From positions 16,074,437 to 16,138,436 of the forward strand of contig NC_088313.1 in NCBI RefSeq assembly GCF_910592395.1: 64,000 nucleotides of DNA, given 5' to 3'. Shown here one piece after another: positions 38,501 to 50,905 of the stretch (its first letter is position 1; each line of letters starts with the position of its first letter). The DNA is from Lineus longissimus (Eukaryota; Nemertea; Pilidiophora; Heteronemertea; Lineidae). The position numbers and the translations under genes were made by a program. The notes below the pieces were generated by a model. The model worked only from the letters and a program-made list of their open reading frames with translations, had not been told where the DNA came from and searched no databases.

Positions 38501-41500
38501 AAATTTCGAAGCAGCTGTACAAGTATTTAAACATGCCTCCCTGGCCTTGTGACCCCAGATCCCAGTGCAAGGGTAGGCCAGGCTATTCAACCCACACGCC
38601 ATAAGTGGGGTGCATTGTCCCCGAAACCAGGGCTTGGGGCGGCCGCATTGTTATGAAGATGTGGTCTCGTGCTCCAGCTGCTGCCCTGTTGTAACCATGG
38701 ACGCGGAGACATTGTCATGGTAATGGATGTAACAATATTCAAGTCTGTGACGGCATTCAGGCCGGGCCAGCTGATTAGGGTGGGATGAGGCCGCAGAGCT
38801 ATGATCAAGATGTTGGCCCCTATCGGTATACAGAATCCTCATCATTCACGTTCGTGAATTAACAGGAATAATTTCTTTAGAAATTAGGACAATGTGTGAT
38901 TCTTGTCGTTTGTGAGGCGCGAGTTGAGGTCACCGTTTTCTCAGGTCACTTTTTCACGTGGAGCCATGCGCAGGAAGTGTGCAGTCCTTTTGACATGCAT
39001 GTTGCCGCCACCCCGCTATTTTTGAATGAATTGGAACTACTGCAATATTTTTCAAATATTCACCTGGGAATTTTTTCTTCAAAGAGAATCGCATGACCGA
39101 ATTCTGCTGTTTGAAAATTTTTCAAAAGAAAGAAAATATAAAAGAACTATAAAATGATAGCTCAGATTCAGGGATAAGGGCTCTATTTTTCATGAAATTT
39201 CATGCCCAGAAGCAGAGAAATCAAGAAGATTGGAGGGTTCTTATCTGGTTGATTAGAAAGATACTGCACTCAAAGCAATATAAAGATGATGAAATGGTTG
39301 AGATATATGAGTGACGGCATCCTTGATAAATTCCAAATGCAAAATATTTAAGGATTTATGAAATGTACCGTATCCAAATACCAAAGTTCCAAAGTTCTTT
39401 GAAGAATGGTGGAGCAGTGGAGGAGTGTCCAAGTTGCAGCACACAATACGTTTTTGATCTAAAGTATCAGAACATGAGTGCAAATTCAAATATATAAAGT
39501 CATCACCTACGGAAGAGCTATTCAACACTTTCCCAAACATGGACACATTTTCATGCTGCGGGGTTGAAACATGGACACACATCACAAGGTGAATAGCAAA
39601 CATGGAAAAATGGAGACCAACAAGCAGAAGGTCCCGTTACCAAATATGGTATCAGATACATTACAATACACTCACTGCAACCGGTTGGGAGAATGCCGCA
39701 GGATGTATTGTGCACTGTGATGGAAATATCATATCGAAACTTGACATCAGCCCAAGTTTACAGAGTGAATTTGAGGGATTCAGGAAAAGGAAAATGTCTT
39801 TGGCGAATCTTAGGCCGAAGACGAGCGAGTCAAACTGGTCCTTAACACCATTAAATACATTGGTAGTTAGATGTCTTGGCACAAACTTTTTGTCAAGCAG
39901 GTCAGAAAATATGTATTGAAGCAGAATTAGCAGGAAATGATGCAGGGTGGTACGAGTATGTATGGTTTCTGTATAGAGTGTGGCTATTAAGTGAGATATC
40001 ACAAATATCTGTACTGGCCTCTCCGAAGAAAAACAGCCAGAATACGTTCCAGCAGAATTCACAACTGAATGGGCACACAGGAGAACGCTTCTGAATCGTC
40101 TGCTGCAAAATATCAGCAACATTTCCCAATTCATCAGAAGGACAGAAGACATGCAAGGTCAAAAAGAGAACAAACCTTCTTAGCTTTTCAGCGTGAATAT
40201 CAGACATATCTCCCAAATGATGAGACTTGTTGTTTGGTTTTTGGAGGGAAAGAAATCGGATGAGAATGTTCAGTGTCCTATTATTAGTAAACATGCCAAA
40301 ACTTCTGACCTTCTCAGTCTCGAAAAAGTTCTGTACAAAAATATTCAACAAAACACAAAAGAATTCAGAAGTTATGCAACCATAGGGCTGATAAAAACGG
40401 CGCAGAAAATATGCAAAGAAAACTAAAAAGAAAGCATTACATAACTGTTGAATACAGCAACTAAATCAGGAAAAGTTGTGCAATTTTTTTTCAAAGGAGA
40501 TGACCAGACAACAGAATGGCTCTCATCTGATCAACAATGGGATTGTCAAAAAGAGATCTTGCTTTGAAAAACTGCTGGAATAACTCAAAAGAAGAAAAGG
40601 TCATGCTATATAGAGGCTGGCAACAGTTGAGAATCTGAGACCCGTTGAGAATTCACCAGTTGGATAAAAGATGTTATTTTCTGTTGGAAACTTGTTAAGT
40701 TGATGAAAGCAATGAACAGGCAGGGGTCAAAATTGTGTTGCCAATGGTTGCAGTTATTTTCACCACCATCAGATTTGGCACTCAAAAACGAATCAGTTAA
40801 TAGGAAAAGACGGGCTTTCAATCATCCCAAATAGGTTTGAAATTGTTCTAGTTTTGAAAGTTTTGAAAGAGAGGTACGTTTGTGATAACTTACTTCTTTT
40901 CTAGATTAACGTCATCAACTGGACTGAGAGGTGAAGGTGAATCAAGGCAAATTCCTGAAAAACAAATGGAAGAGAAACTGAAGCATTTCAAAAAGATACT
41001 GAAACCGTCTAAAAAGACGAAAATAAAGCCTTACAATTACAAAATTCCGACATTACTGTGTATAATTTGAAACTCTTGATTAAAAGTGTCTAATGGGAGG
41101 AAGGAATTCAAATTTTAGAGTACTCTATTCCCATTGATGTGCCAATATTACTGCTATACTTCAAGCCAGATTTAAGGCAAGCCTGACATAAAAGTGTGTT
41201 GCATAAAGAACTTGATCCACTCTCTAAATAAAAGTGATAGAATAGGACCCCACTGAAGAAACATGAGGAAATAGCCAAAGTTAAGCCAAGAATTTTAATC
41301 CTTTTAAGGTCAATTTATGCCTTTTAATGGGACAGGATTACATACATCTGGTGACAGGCACATTTTAAGTTGCAACTAAACTGTTTGCCTTGTTCCTAAG
41401 GTTAGGTTTGCAATTTGGGTGCCTTTCAAAAATATTACTACGGCTGGTTTAACAAAATAGCAAATCTTCATTATTTGCAAAATTGTGCCAAAATAAAATG

Positions 41501-43502
41501 CCAACAAAAATTTGGCAGTTCACAGTACTGGAAGTTTATGCCATTGGTCATATACCTACCATGATCACTGATTGAGAAGTGTTTCTTCTCTCCAAGTGGT
41601 TTGAATGAGGTTGGTGAGCCCAGACTTGCCAAGGTCAACCGCCGCTTGGGTGTATCAAAGTCGCTGAAGGAAAATGAAAATTAGGATAATTTCATACATG
41701 ACTCAAGTTGAAGACACAATTCACGTTCATTATGACATTGACAACATCCCCTAATGATACTATATTTATCATTCTTCCATTCAAATTAAAAACAAAAATT
41801 ATTTTTTCTCATTCAAATAAAAACAAATGTTTAGCCCCCAGATCATGGCAATTATTTCTTACATAATTCTTTTCATAATCACTAAATGATGTGCCCAGGA
41901 TATTTTTTTCACTAAGTAAATTTACAGCGCTAAAAATATGTTTTGTCCACTCAATCTAATGATACTAACTAAATAAACTTCTTGTCAATAAAACAAACTT
42001 CCAAGTTCAAATATCATTTGATAAGATAACCAAACTGTCATGTCATCTCCTGGTCACCAAGCAAGGATAGATCTTCATGCACAACTTTTAATTAGAATAT
42101 CATGCTAACTTTTATGATTTTGGTCAAACCTCTGGGTTAAAATGAATTATAAAACCACCCATTGAAATGTCTCCAGGCGATCTATTATCCATCAGTATCG
42201 AACTCAATGGTGTCATGACATCTACAGAATGGTGGATGGGATTCAACAATTCGATACTCCCACGCATCAGTGAACAGCCAACAGTGGCAGGTGCATTAAA
42301 ATTTGACCAGATTTTGAAAGCTCTCACAAACTTTTCACATGGTTAAGACTTTAGAAATTGTTTGTAGGGATTCAAATTTCATAAAAGCAATTTGAAATCT
42401 TCTGTAGTTTTTGTTATATTATGCATGCAGAAACATGCACAACTTACTAAAACTCCATGCAATCAGAAACCAGCGTATTTACAGCAATAGAAGTAAAGCT
42501 GTTAAAAGAAAATAAGTCAATAAACCAGTTGCAAAAGTACACATTTGTATCAAAATCAAAACAAATAAAAAGTTGCTTGTGGACACACCAATTAGCACAG
42601 TGAGGATCCCCCCCCCCCTTGTACATTCGGAGACCTCCGAAAGCAGAATTGGTGAGGGAAATTTCCGGTTGTACTGTAAAACAACAAATCTCCATCACCC
42701 AATCCAGAGCAAATTCTCGGAGATTTCCGGTCACATTTGCTTTCGGAAAAAAGGGCAGACGATAAATACTTCAAAATCAGTTGTGTAAAGGATCTAGACA
42801 ACTCCATCATTTTTATCCTGAATTTCGCTAAACACTGAAGATTCTCTGCCAATCCAATGAGATCCAAGTTCATGTCCTCTTGGTTGCTTTTGAATGAATG
42901 AGGGCATTTTATGTGATAGGGAAAATTATAAGGCCTAGGAAGCCATCACATTCCACAAGAAAGGGAATACAATACATCACAGCCATCCAAGAGTGAAGCC
43001 AAGCTATCAGGACTTCTATTGCAACTAAGAGAATCCATGCAAAATGTCGATCATGCTTCAAGCAGTAAATGGATTCATGATAAAATTGAAGGGCAATGCC
43101 TGCATTAAGCTGAAAATGGTTCACAAACACAAAAATGGCAAATATTATTAAGGATGAGGAATAAGGTTAATAAAATTAGGTGTGTTATACTTACTTTCCA
43201 GTGTTCAGCTGGTTTAGATTGAGTGCAAGGTTTGTCACAGGGGAATAAACATTCTGAACGAAGTCCTTGGAAGACGTTACTGCAGGAGATAATGTCAAGT
43301 TGTCCATGGTGTTACTGGTAGAGGTCTGTTGCCGAGGTTGTAAGTTAAGTGCACTGCTCAAATCAAGACGAAAGTTAGGTCGTTTCTGCTGGGAGGATGT
43401 TGGGCTCTGAGATTTTAAAGGTGGTGAACCTTTGCCACTGCAGGTGTCATGACGAGTCCAGAATAACTGATCACCAAAACTGCATGTGGGCCGGTCCTCC
43501 AT
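18198..43502 (-). CDS. CDC25: CDC25 dual-specificity phosphatase, long isoform (683 aa)
   Basis: Removes the inhibitory Tyr15/Thr14 phosphates from CDKs and so drives S- and M-phase entry. Exons in transcription order: 43502-43195, 41663-41560, 40954-40894, 27414-27358, 26382-26340, 25501-25349, 24136-23993, 20708-20427, 20083-19847, 19480-19411, 19260-19160, 18873-18641 and 18456-18198 (TAA). All phases join, giving 683 codons. Landmarks: SPVTNL (87-92); [11 protein letters not shown] (139-149), matching the vertebrate FCLDSPGPL motif; an acidic stretch [17 protein letters not shown] with Ser about 400, equivalent to the Chk1/14-3-3 site RSPSMP of CDC25C; and a rhodanese-fold catalytic domain with HCEFSSER (the HCX5R loop, Cys about 588, Arg about 594). 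The C-terminus, with YYPEMYILKGGYK-like [12 protein letters not shown], is intact. Length is within the family range. The 13.5-kb fourth-exon intron (27415-40893) is unusually long. Confidence 0.95.
20709..23992. repeat. CDC25 intron with degenerate repeats
   Basis: Diverged copies of about 170 bp occur at about 21380-22060, sharing TTTTCACAGTTGTTTTTGAA and GGACCTTTT (for example near 21819 and 21987). A second pair, about 250 bp apart, shares TGAAATATATTGCAAA (22214) and TGAAATGTATTGCAAA (about 22461). No gene is seen. Confidence 0.45.
24137..25348. other. CDC25 intron, nothing recognised
   Basis: AT-rich intron sequence. No family-like ORF, RNA gene or clear repeat is seen. Confidence 0.6.
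26541..26840 (-). promoter_or_regulatory. Candidate internal CDC25 promoter
   Basis: On the minus strand TATAAA lies at 26592-26587, an initiator-like TCACACT at 26573-26567, and a CCAAT box at 26839-26835. The putative start codon is at 26540, leaving a 5' UTR of only about 20-30 nt. The TATA-to-initiator distance (about 21 nt) is a little short, so the true start may lie slightly further down. Confidence 0.5.
28600..29260. repeat. Degenerate tandem repeat of about 150 bp
   Basis: Copies near 28605, 28740, 28927, 29074 and 29225 share an AATTGTCT core followed 30-50 bp later by AACTTCAAAG. Two copies also share GGATG(C/T)(A/T)ACAAACTT. Divergence is high. Confidence 0.5.
30404..30925. repeat. 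Three degenerate tandem copies (130-180 bp)
   Basis: Each copy ends with GCTTGGTCCAAT or a variant (30594, 30724, 30903). Copies one and three share ACTTG(G/C)CATAAACATCAT at 30484 and 30807. Confidence 0.6.
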
Positions 43503-44709
43503 CCTAAATGTTGATTGTCAAACTTGAGGATCAAAGAGACACTTGTGCACTGACAGTAGACAAAACCAGTGTCACATCTATTGCGATGCAATTTGGATGG
43601 TTAACACACAAGCAATTTAATTGTCTTTTAATCCAATCTGCCAAACAAGGTGTGAAGATGTGAAAGTGGATCGCAATAAACAACTAATTATTGGGTTGAA
43701 CACGAAAGTGCTGTGGGATGAAGTTATCTTCCAGCTGTGCTTCAAGGTCCGTCACAGATGTGCTTGGTGGTGGAGGTGATGAAAATCGTCTTGACTATAA
43801 AGGATGTGTACCTAAAAAACATAGTGATATCCAATAAATCTATATTCCATGAATGAAAATATGCCGGGAGAAGAACAGCACACGTTGCTGGTCACTGTTA
43901 TCTTTCTTCCAATGTATCATGTAGTCAGGACATAGCAGTGATACTGATAGCGATAGCCCTACTCCTATTTTTTAAAGAAAAGGATTGTTATTAAATAAAT
44001 AACATATCAGATCATCACTAACATTCTCGTATAAAAGTAAGGTTAGCTACATAGGCCTACATATTTGAAGATGATAATGACTATTCACATGATAGAGTAG
44101 ACCATTTGGCATTGGTTGGTGTCATGACTGAATGAAATGAACAACAGTGAAGCCCAGTTGTTGTCCTTCAAAAACCTACATTTTTTGAGACTTATATTTA
44201 ATATTAATATTAACAACTTTCATTCAAGTCAAGTGTGTGTGTGGCCACCCTAATTGGCCTAAAAGAAACCCAAGATCGATTTAAATCAGTTAGCGCGTAA
44301 TTGCCACAAAATAGTAGTGGTCACAGTTCACTGAGCCTGAGCTGGGCTAGGCAAGGATGAAACTTACTGCCAAGACCCACACACGTGAAATAGAAGCCTA
44401 TAGGCTAGTCCTAGAAAATCGAATGGATCGGAAATCGGACACTCTTTGGTAGGATGTTTTTGGAGCGTTTTCCTCCTAAAGGCCGATCAGACAGTATGTT
44501 TGGCGTATCTTGCACTCACAGCATCACATGCACAAGTTCCACGACCTTCGCTTGCCCTAACACCACGAGAAAATTGATAAATTTAGCACATTGTTCACCA
44601 GCCATTCATTTGAAAAATTACATTTTCGCCCCAATCCGCAATTTCCCTGAAGTTCTGATGTTCACCAAATTTGTGGGGGAAATCAAACATGGCCGTTCGT
44701 CGGTGCAAA

Positions 44710-44717
44710 TGACGTCA
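44710..44717. promoter_or_regulatory. Perfect CRE (TGACGTCA)
   Basis: The palindromic CREB/ATF consensus. It follows an AACATGGCCG stretch near 44688 that resembles a YY1 site. Confidence 0.5.
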
Positions 44718-45313
44718 TGGCATGGAATTCCGTTCATTATCGTGTCAGTATATCTCAAGATCATACTTTCGTGTTGTTGTTTACGTTTTGGACTAGTTCC
44801 GAAGGCTTGGCTTAGGCTTGTGAATTGGAAATTTGTATAAAAAAACCAAATTTCTCACTCGGCAGCCTGGTTTATATCAGCACCGATAGCGGCGCTCAGG
44901 TCATATTATCCGACTTGGATCTAAAAATAGATTTTTTGAGAAAAAACTTTCCCCAACAAAATTGGTGGACATCGGAACTTTAGGCAAATTGCCCCCAATC
45001 CGAGAATCGCATTTACGCATGCGTGAAAATCAAATGTCAACTTCCGTAACAGGTTTATTTTCCGAATTAATGATATTCGGATTTTCTTTCCATAAAATTC
45101 CAGTAGTATCTGCTTCATATAAGGTTTGAAGGCTTCTTCATCAACTTATATGCATTTTGTTCGACTGGAAAGCTTTTTACAGTTTTGGCTTTGTTTACAT
45201 TTTTCTTATGAATATTCATGATGTAAACTTTCTTCCAGGTTTAAAATTGCACGCACTTTGTAATCCATTACACGCAGTAATATTTACTAGTAACGAGGCT
45301 ACCAGGGAAATTA

Positions 45314-45324
45314 TTTGGCGCGAA
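45314..45324. promoter_or_regulatory. Consensus E2F/DP site
   Basis: TTTGGCGCGAA matches the E2F consensus TTTSSCGC perfectly, with a matching reverse half. It lies 96 bp upstream of the SLBP start codon, where S-phase promoters usually carry it. Confidence 0.65.
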
Positions 45325-45419
45325 CTGCCAAATGTAAAATTTGCCGGGAAATCAATGTTAGTCTCAGTGACCAAAGTGAAACAGTTCGATCACCACCGAT
45401 TTTGCCACCAAGCCTCAAA

Positions 45420-48400
45420 ATGATCAGAATACGTTCTGAAAATCACTCAAGAAACGACCGAGAACGAAGACAAAGAAGATCTCGTATTTCGGAACCAGAT
45501 TCACCTACAAATGACTGCAGGTTGTTCGTTTATTCCGATTCTTTATTCTCCGTTTTTGAGAACGCGCCAATAAACAATCAATCAATGGAATGTGTTGTGC
45601 GTCTACATACATTATGTGTTGTATTTCTATTAAGTTTAGGCCTGATGCATGATTTATCTGTTCATTTTCATGGATGCATTACGATTTTTGAGGTCTCACT
45701 CTCAGTCTGAGTGAGTGCGAATATTAAAAGTAAAGCCAAAAGCAAAAAGAGCAACAATGCCAACGTTGGGCGATTATTTACTCGACGTACTGACTGTATC
45801 GCCACTTCTGAAGTTCTGCGTTAGGTATTTAGGCCTATATTGCCATTTCATACGTCATGATGTTAATTCCCATTAAAAAGTGGCGATAAAACACACACTC
45901 TTGACTAATTAGCACGACTCCGTCACTGGCGTCAGTGCCACAATATTGCGCAACAATAGTCTTGACTTGGCACTCTGCTTTAGTGGCATTATGGATGTGG
46001 ACAGGTGATAGTGGGGCAACGTTTCTCTAATTGGGTCTAGCTGATCAGTGTTCATTGGTGCATCCCGCCCGGCATCTTTGATGGCCTATTCTTTAACAAT
46101 TCTGAATTTCTTTTTCATGCTCCTCCCTTCCATTTCAGTCACTCAGAAAGATATGAAAAACGTGGCAACCTCAGTCCGTTGCGGAGCCCTCTGCGTGAAG
46201 ATAGGATGCATCACAATAGATCGCCACGGTATGGGTGTGAAGACATGAAACACAAACACCATGACGTGAAAGATCTCAGGGACAAGATCAACAGAGGTAG
46301 CAGGCGCAGAGAACAATTTAGGTACAAAATAATACAAGTCATCAATTATACCCCTGAGGCTCAATTGTAAATTCAGGTAAACTTGGAAATAAAATCTACT
46401 GACTTGATTAATGATTTGTAATTTCAAAGATTTTTTTTTGTGAGCCAAACTTTCAAACTGCATAAAAACAAAGACATTAAAATCCTCCAGTCTTCATTAA
46501 AAATAATACTTCAACTGCAGGATGACATTGACAATGACATAAACAATCATCGTCAAGGGTGAAACTTCTGATTTATTTTTTAGGCAGCTTGGGTCAAACA
46601 TTCAAAGACCAGCATTCAATCTTTAATCAGATGACCTCCAATTGCCCTGCATTGTTTTTATTTGGCTCATTCTGACATCCAGTTTATCTGTCAGATCATA
46701 TCAGATTAAAGGTCTGCCAGTGAGGTAATTACCTGGGTAATTGTACAAATTGCTGCCTTTTCAAATATTTTGTTTATTGTGGAAGAGGCAGCCTATGAAG
46801 AAGTATTGCAATGACCAGGGGGTTAAATGTGATGATCCAGGATTTGAACAACAATCTTGTTCATCAGGAGGTTTTCCTCATTCTGTAATTTATCTTCTAA
46901 GTTTTATTCTCATATTCTTTATCTTATCTACTTGCTTGCTCATATTTGTTCATTATTGCAGAAAAAATATCAATATAACAGCTTGAAATATTTAAAAATC
47001 TTCTTTCCTCCTTTTCTTATATAATATAATAATTTAATAATTTCCTGATGGAATTGACGATGACACCCTTTCATTATTTCTTTGCCATCATTCTGTAAAA
47101 TTGGTATTTTAATTTTTCAGCGATTCCGACAAAACAAGTGGTCACCGAGAAAACAGGAACACCAGGCGCGGTCATAGAAATCAAGAAAACAATGGTCCTG
47201 ACAAGAATGGGAAACAAAAGGATGGCGGCAGACGAGTTGAGAAAACACCGAAATTTGGCAAGGAAGATTTCCCACCATTGGCTCCAAAACAGTTGTAAGT
47301 TTGTGAATTTCGAACAGGGGCAATATAATGGTGTTTTTGGACTATTTTTCCACACTAATTTCAGAATTCTTATGAAACCAAGGAAATAACGCATTATGTG
47401 ATTTATAATCAGCTACAGCAACTTGTTTATGTTTATGTTTATTTTCAAATATTCTTTCATCTTAGGAATTCTATAAGTGAGGATCGAGTTGTTGACGTCG
47501 TTGATTCGTGCTGCTGGCACCTGAACACTGGTCTGTCGAAGCCCACGGACTGGAGTGAGCAGGTCGAGCAATTTGAAGAGCAGGAGGAAAAAGCCCAAAG
47601 AGACTTGAGGAAGTTTAGAAGGAAGCTGACATTGTCTGAAAGCAGTGATGGCAGTCAGAAGAGGTAGGTTTCAGATGCTAGTTTTGATATGATTGTTAAA
47701 CTACAGTTACAACCAGCCACTGGAATGTCCATAAAGCCCACTTCAGATCAGATTTTGGAGCTCCATTCCAAAATTGAATTGTTTGCTTTGCTTAGAATGA
47801 TCCAGTTGTCCAAATTGTGATGATAGATATTGAATTGATGCCTTAATTCTTTCCTTGGCAACCTTGAAATTCTTTGTAATGATGCTGAGGTCTTGAGCAT
47901 GCATGAAAAAACAAATTTCCAAGGCCTGGAAAGAGATCGGCAACACTTGAACCTGTCAAATCAAGTTTAGATAGGTGTACTAAAATGAATCGATCACAAA
48001 TGCACCTGGCTCTAACAAATAGCATCTTGTTTTCCAGTGGGAAAAAAATTGTATATGAAGAAGATCCAGGTGTGCTCGTACGCAGACAGAAACAGATTGA
48101 CTTCGGTAAAAACACGCTTGGATATGACAGATATATGTCATTGATGCCAAAACATCTCCGATTAAAGGGTCAGCCACGTACCCCTGATAAATTCGGCAAG
48201 GTCAGCAGACGATCGTTCGATGCTCAAGTGAGAATTTGGAGGCGGAAGTTGCATTTTTTCGACCCTGAGGGCCAGGAAAAGTCTGTGGATTCAAAGTAAG
48301 GGATACCTGTGGTTTTGATAAAATGACTTTGCTGTTTGAGAAATTATGACACAGTTGGCCAAACTTGACCCCTAATTATCAGCTTTGCAATCTCAGTCCT

Positions 48401-49362
48401 TGTCGTTATCATTTGGAAAGCAGTTTCCCATTCTGATTCGCAACCAAGCCATTCCTCTTTGGATGATAACTTTTATCTTCCATACAGTTCTACATGTACT
48501 TGTCGCTAATCTTTGCCCTACCCAATACATACCCAAAGAACTGAAAAATATTTGGACTAGAGAAGTGGAAATCAACACATGTATAAACAAGGGTCCTTTC
48601 TTTTTAGGTCTGATGTTCTCTTCAATGATGCTAGTTCAACCACTTCATCTGTGGCCCATGAAGATTCAAGCAGCGGATGCATAAGTGGATGTGTAAGCCA
48701 GGAAACTGAAACGGTGAGCCCCCGAATTCTAGTCGCTACATTGAATCTACATTGTAACTCAGCCCCTGCTGCAAGAGTAGCAAGATCAATGTTCAAAACT
48801 AACATCAGCACTCACAGGCCTTACGCACTCACAGGCCTTACGGTTGATGTAGAGGGAAACAAATTCAAGATCATTGAGAATTGTCTCAGTGAGTTTGAAG
48901 CCCTGCTGTCATCTCCTAAGGCGTAAGGTTCGATTCCCTGTCATAGCAGATGAGAAGGAACCACATTTTTGCTGAGGTTGTCTAGAAAAGTGGATCAGAT
49001 GTTAAACCAAGTTGCATACATATTCATCTCTTCATTTGTATTCTCATTTTAAAGTTATTTTAAACTTTGCGGGGTGAGATAGTTTGACATGTCTGTTTCA
49101 TTCACATCATAAACAAGCAGCCCCAAGACTTTGCATAAATTTTAAATTCTCACCAAGCTTTCCCCTCCTTTTTCAGTGGGATGATGTCAAAAAGGAGATG
49201 GACGATCGAGCCAATATGTCGGACAACGGATCGGATATTTCCGATGATCTCATGAACTTAGCTTTAACCGAAAGTCTCAAATCCGTGCCAGATTCAAAGT
49301 CAGAATTCTTCTCTGGATTCAATCTTGATGCAGACTTGGAGGATGAGGGTTTCGTTTTGTAG
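45420..49362 (+). CDS. SLBP: Histone RNA stem-loop binding protein SLBP (401 aa)
   Basis: Binds the 3' stem-loop of replication-dependent histone mRNAs and directs their processing, export and translation. Exons: 45420-45520, 46139-46321, 47121-47294, 47466-47663, 48038-48295, 48608-48713 and 49177-49362 (TAG); phases join to give 402 codons including the stop. The N-terminal half is basic and low-complexity. [20 protein letters not shown] (residues about 176-195) matches the vertebrate region before the binding domain. The RNA-binding domain is about 229-295: [33 protein letters not shown] and [11 protein letters not shown]. The phospho-threonine motif TPNK is TPDK here (267-270). The acidic C-terminus has [12 protein letters not shown], like the vertebrate DLEACLTEPL. 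The first donor (GTTGTT) is weak, so the 3' end of exon 1 is least certain. The protein is longer than human SLBP (270 aa). Confidence 0.94.
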
Positions 49363-50887
49363 AGAAACAAGGACAATGTGTTTCTGTTGTAGAATATTTC
49401 CACAGTGTCAATTTGTTTTTATTCAATGGCTACCAGAACTTTTGCAAAGAATTGTTCATCTACCACTTGTCATTTTTTACTAGGAATGTAGTTTGCAATG
49501 ACTTGTTTGGAGAGTGGTTCCAATGCCTTTCGCTGTGTTGAAGTTTCATGAAATGAGGGAAGGTAGAGTTTATCTTGGCTAGTTTCTTCACTCTCAAATT
49601 TCAAGTTGCATTTAAGTGATCAGCCAGGTGGCTTAGACTTTCTGGTTTGAACACAATACAAAGTATCGATAAAGATTTTTGTCTTTATTAATTTTGTTTC
49701 GATGATGATATTGATGATGTTCCTGACTTCTCTCAGGGATAGATTTGTTTCTGGAAAAGCAACTTCAAATCATTATAATTTCTATAATACTAGCATTGAG
49801 AATAGTTGCTGTAGAGATGTTTTCTGACAGCTAGTTGGCCTATTGTAATCCTGTGAAGGGGTGTGCATGTAATCTATTTCTAAACAAATGTTCTTTTCTT
49901 TAGTTATCAAGTAACTTGTGTAGTTAATATGTGTACAGTGGGATAAAGTTACTGCAGAGCTTGCATATTTACTTAGACAACTAAACCATTGTCTTAGATT
50001 CTATTTTTATTGATGATGGCATTTATTGGAATTGTTGGCAAAGAGGGGGATTTTGTATTTGGCACCAATGTGCGAGTTGATTTCATTTTGCAAAACCAGT
50101 GGCAGGTTCTACTCCTGCTTAAGTGGATCTTATTGGGACCAAATTCTTATAATACGAAAACTGTCAGACAATGTTATATATATCCAAATCATTCTTTGAC
50201 CTTTAAACTTGGGTTCAGTAACCATTTGCTCATAATATGAATTTAGTTAGTAGCTTTCGCATTGAAAGATTTTTGAAAATAGATAATATAAAAATTTAGG
50301 TCTGTAGAGTTGTACATAGAAATTAAATTTTATACTTTCACTCTTCATCGATCGTTATGGGATTGATAGTAAATTTCTGTTTCCATTAGAAAATTCTTGA
50401 TATCAAATTCCGGTTATTTGTAAGAAAGATCAACATATGGAAATTGGACTTCAGCAATAAGACAAAGCATAATGATATTACATCAGGCGTACTTTTTGGT
50501 AGTAATCTGACATCTCTTCTGATATTGCTCTGATCGCAAAAAGGAATGGATGGAGGTATATTTGTCTGAAGTTGATATTCAGTCTGGAAATATGAAGTGA
50601 ATTTCCGAAAAAAAAAGGTTATTAAAGGCGTTGTTTTATTCTGACTGTCTCAACTGGAGGTCTCAAGTATGATGATCAAAATAGCGTCGTTGGTGCGATG
50701 TTGGATACCCCCAGTTTGTCCAGTATGAATTCAGCGAATGACATGATGAAATACTTAAGAGGGCGTGTATACTCTGTTCTCGAGTTTAGGCCTAATCAAT
50801 GTTTTAAAGCAATGTTCATTCATCTGTACTATTGCAATATTGTGCTGTAGTAATATACGCTTCGTTTGTACTTAATTGATAAATAAA
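49363..50887 (+). terminator. SLBP 3' UTR and polyadenylation signal
   Basis: AT-rich 3' UTR ending with AATAAA at 50882-50887, followed by the GT-rich TTTCTGTGTGGAAATTTGTC. No histone-type stem-loop is seen. Confidence 0.55.
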
Positions 50888-50905
50888 AGTCAATGTTTTA
50901 TGGTA

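Larger units (their letters stand above)
27415..40893. other. Giant CDC25 intron (13.5 kb)
   Basis: It separates the upstream regulatory exons from the rest of CDC25. Neither strand contains a gene I recognise. It holds a G-run at 27598-27608 and two decayed tandem repeats (28600-29260 and 30404-30925). ORFs at 39253-40426 are open on both strands but match nothing I know; the phrase HTGERF at about 40075 recalls a C2H2 linker but has no paired cysteines. Enhancers for the internal promoter could lie here, but nothing in the sequence shows this directly. Confidence 0.6.
43503..45419. promoter_or_regulatory. Divergent CDC25 / SLBP promoter region
   Basis: The start codons of CDC25 (minus, 43502) and SLBP (plus, 45420) face away from each other across 1.9 kb. 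Besides the E2F and CRE sites listed separately it contains CCAAT boxes at about 44634 and 44996. The half near SLBP is richer in CpG. An untranslated CDC25 5' exon may lie here; I cannot place it. Confidence 0.6.

Noticed and set aside
39253-40426. Overlapping long ORFs on both strands, with HTGERF recalling a zinc-finger linker
   Set aside because: No cysteine/histidine pairs in register, no known family, and the region sits inside the CDC25 intron; probably chance.
44454-44840. 128-codon plus-strand ORF between CDC25 and SLBP
   Set aside because: No family resemblance or splice logic; it lies in the shared promoter region.
45521-45710. Longer SLBP exon 1 reading on to 45710
   Set aside because: A donor at 45692 would give the wrong phase for exon 2 and an early stop; ending at 45520 keeps frame.
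46139-46296. SLBP exon 2 ending at the donor GTAGCA at 46297
   Set aside because: It puts exon 3 in a frame incompatible with exon 4; the donor GTACAA at 46322 restores all phases.
48925-48945. GGTTCGATTCC resembling a tRNA B box
   Set aside because: No cloverleaf or matching A box can be built around it.
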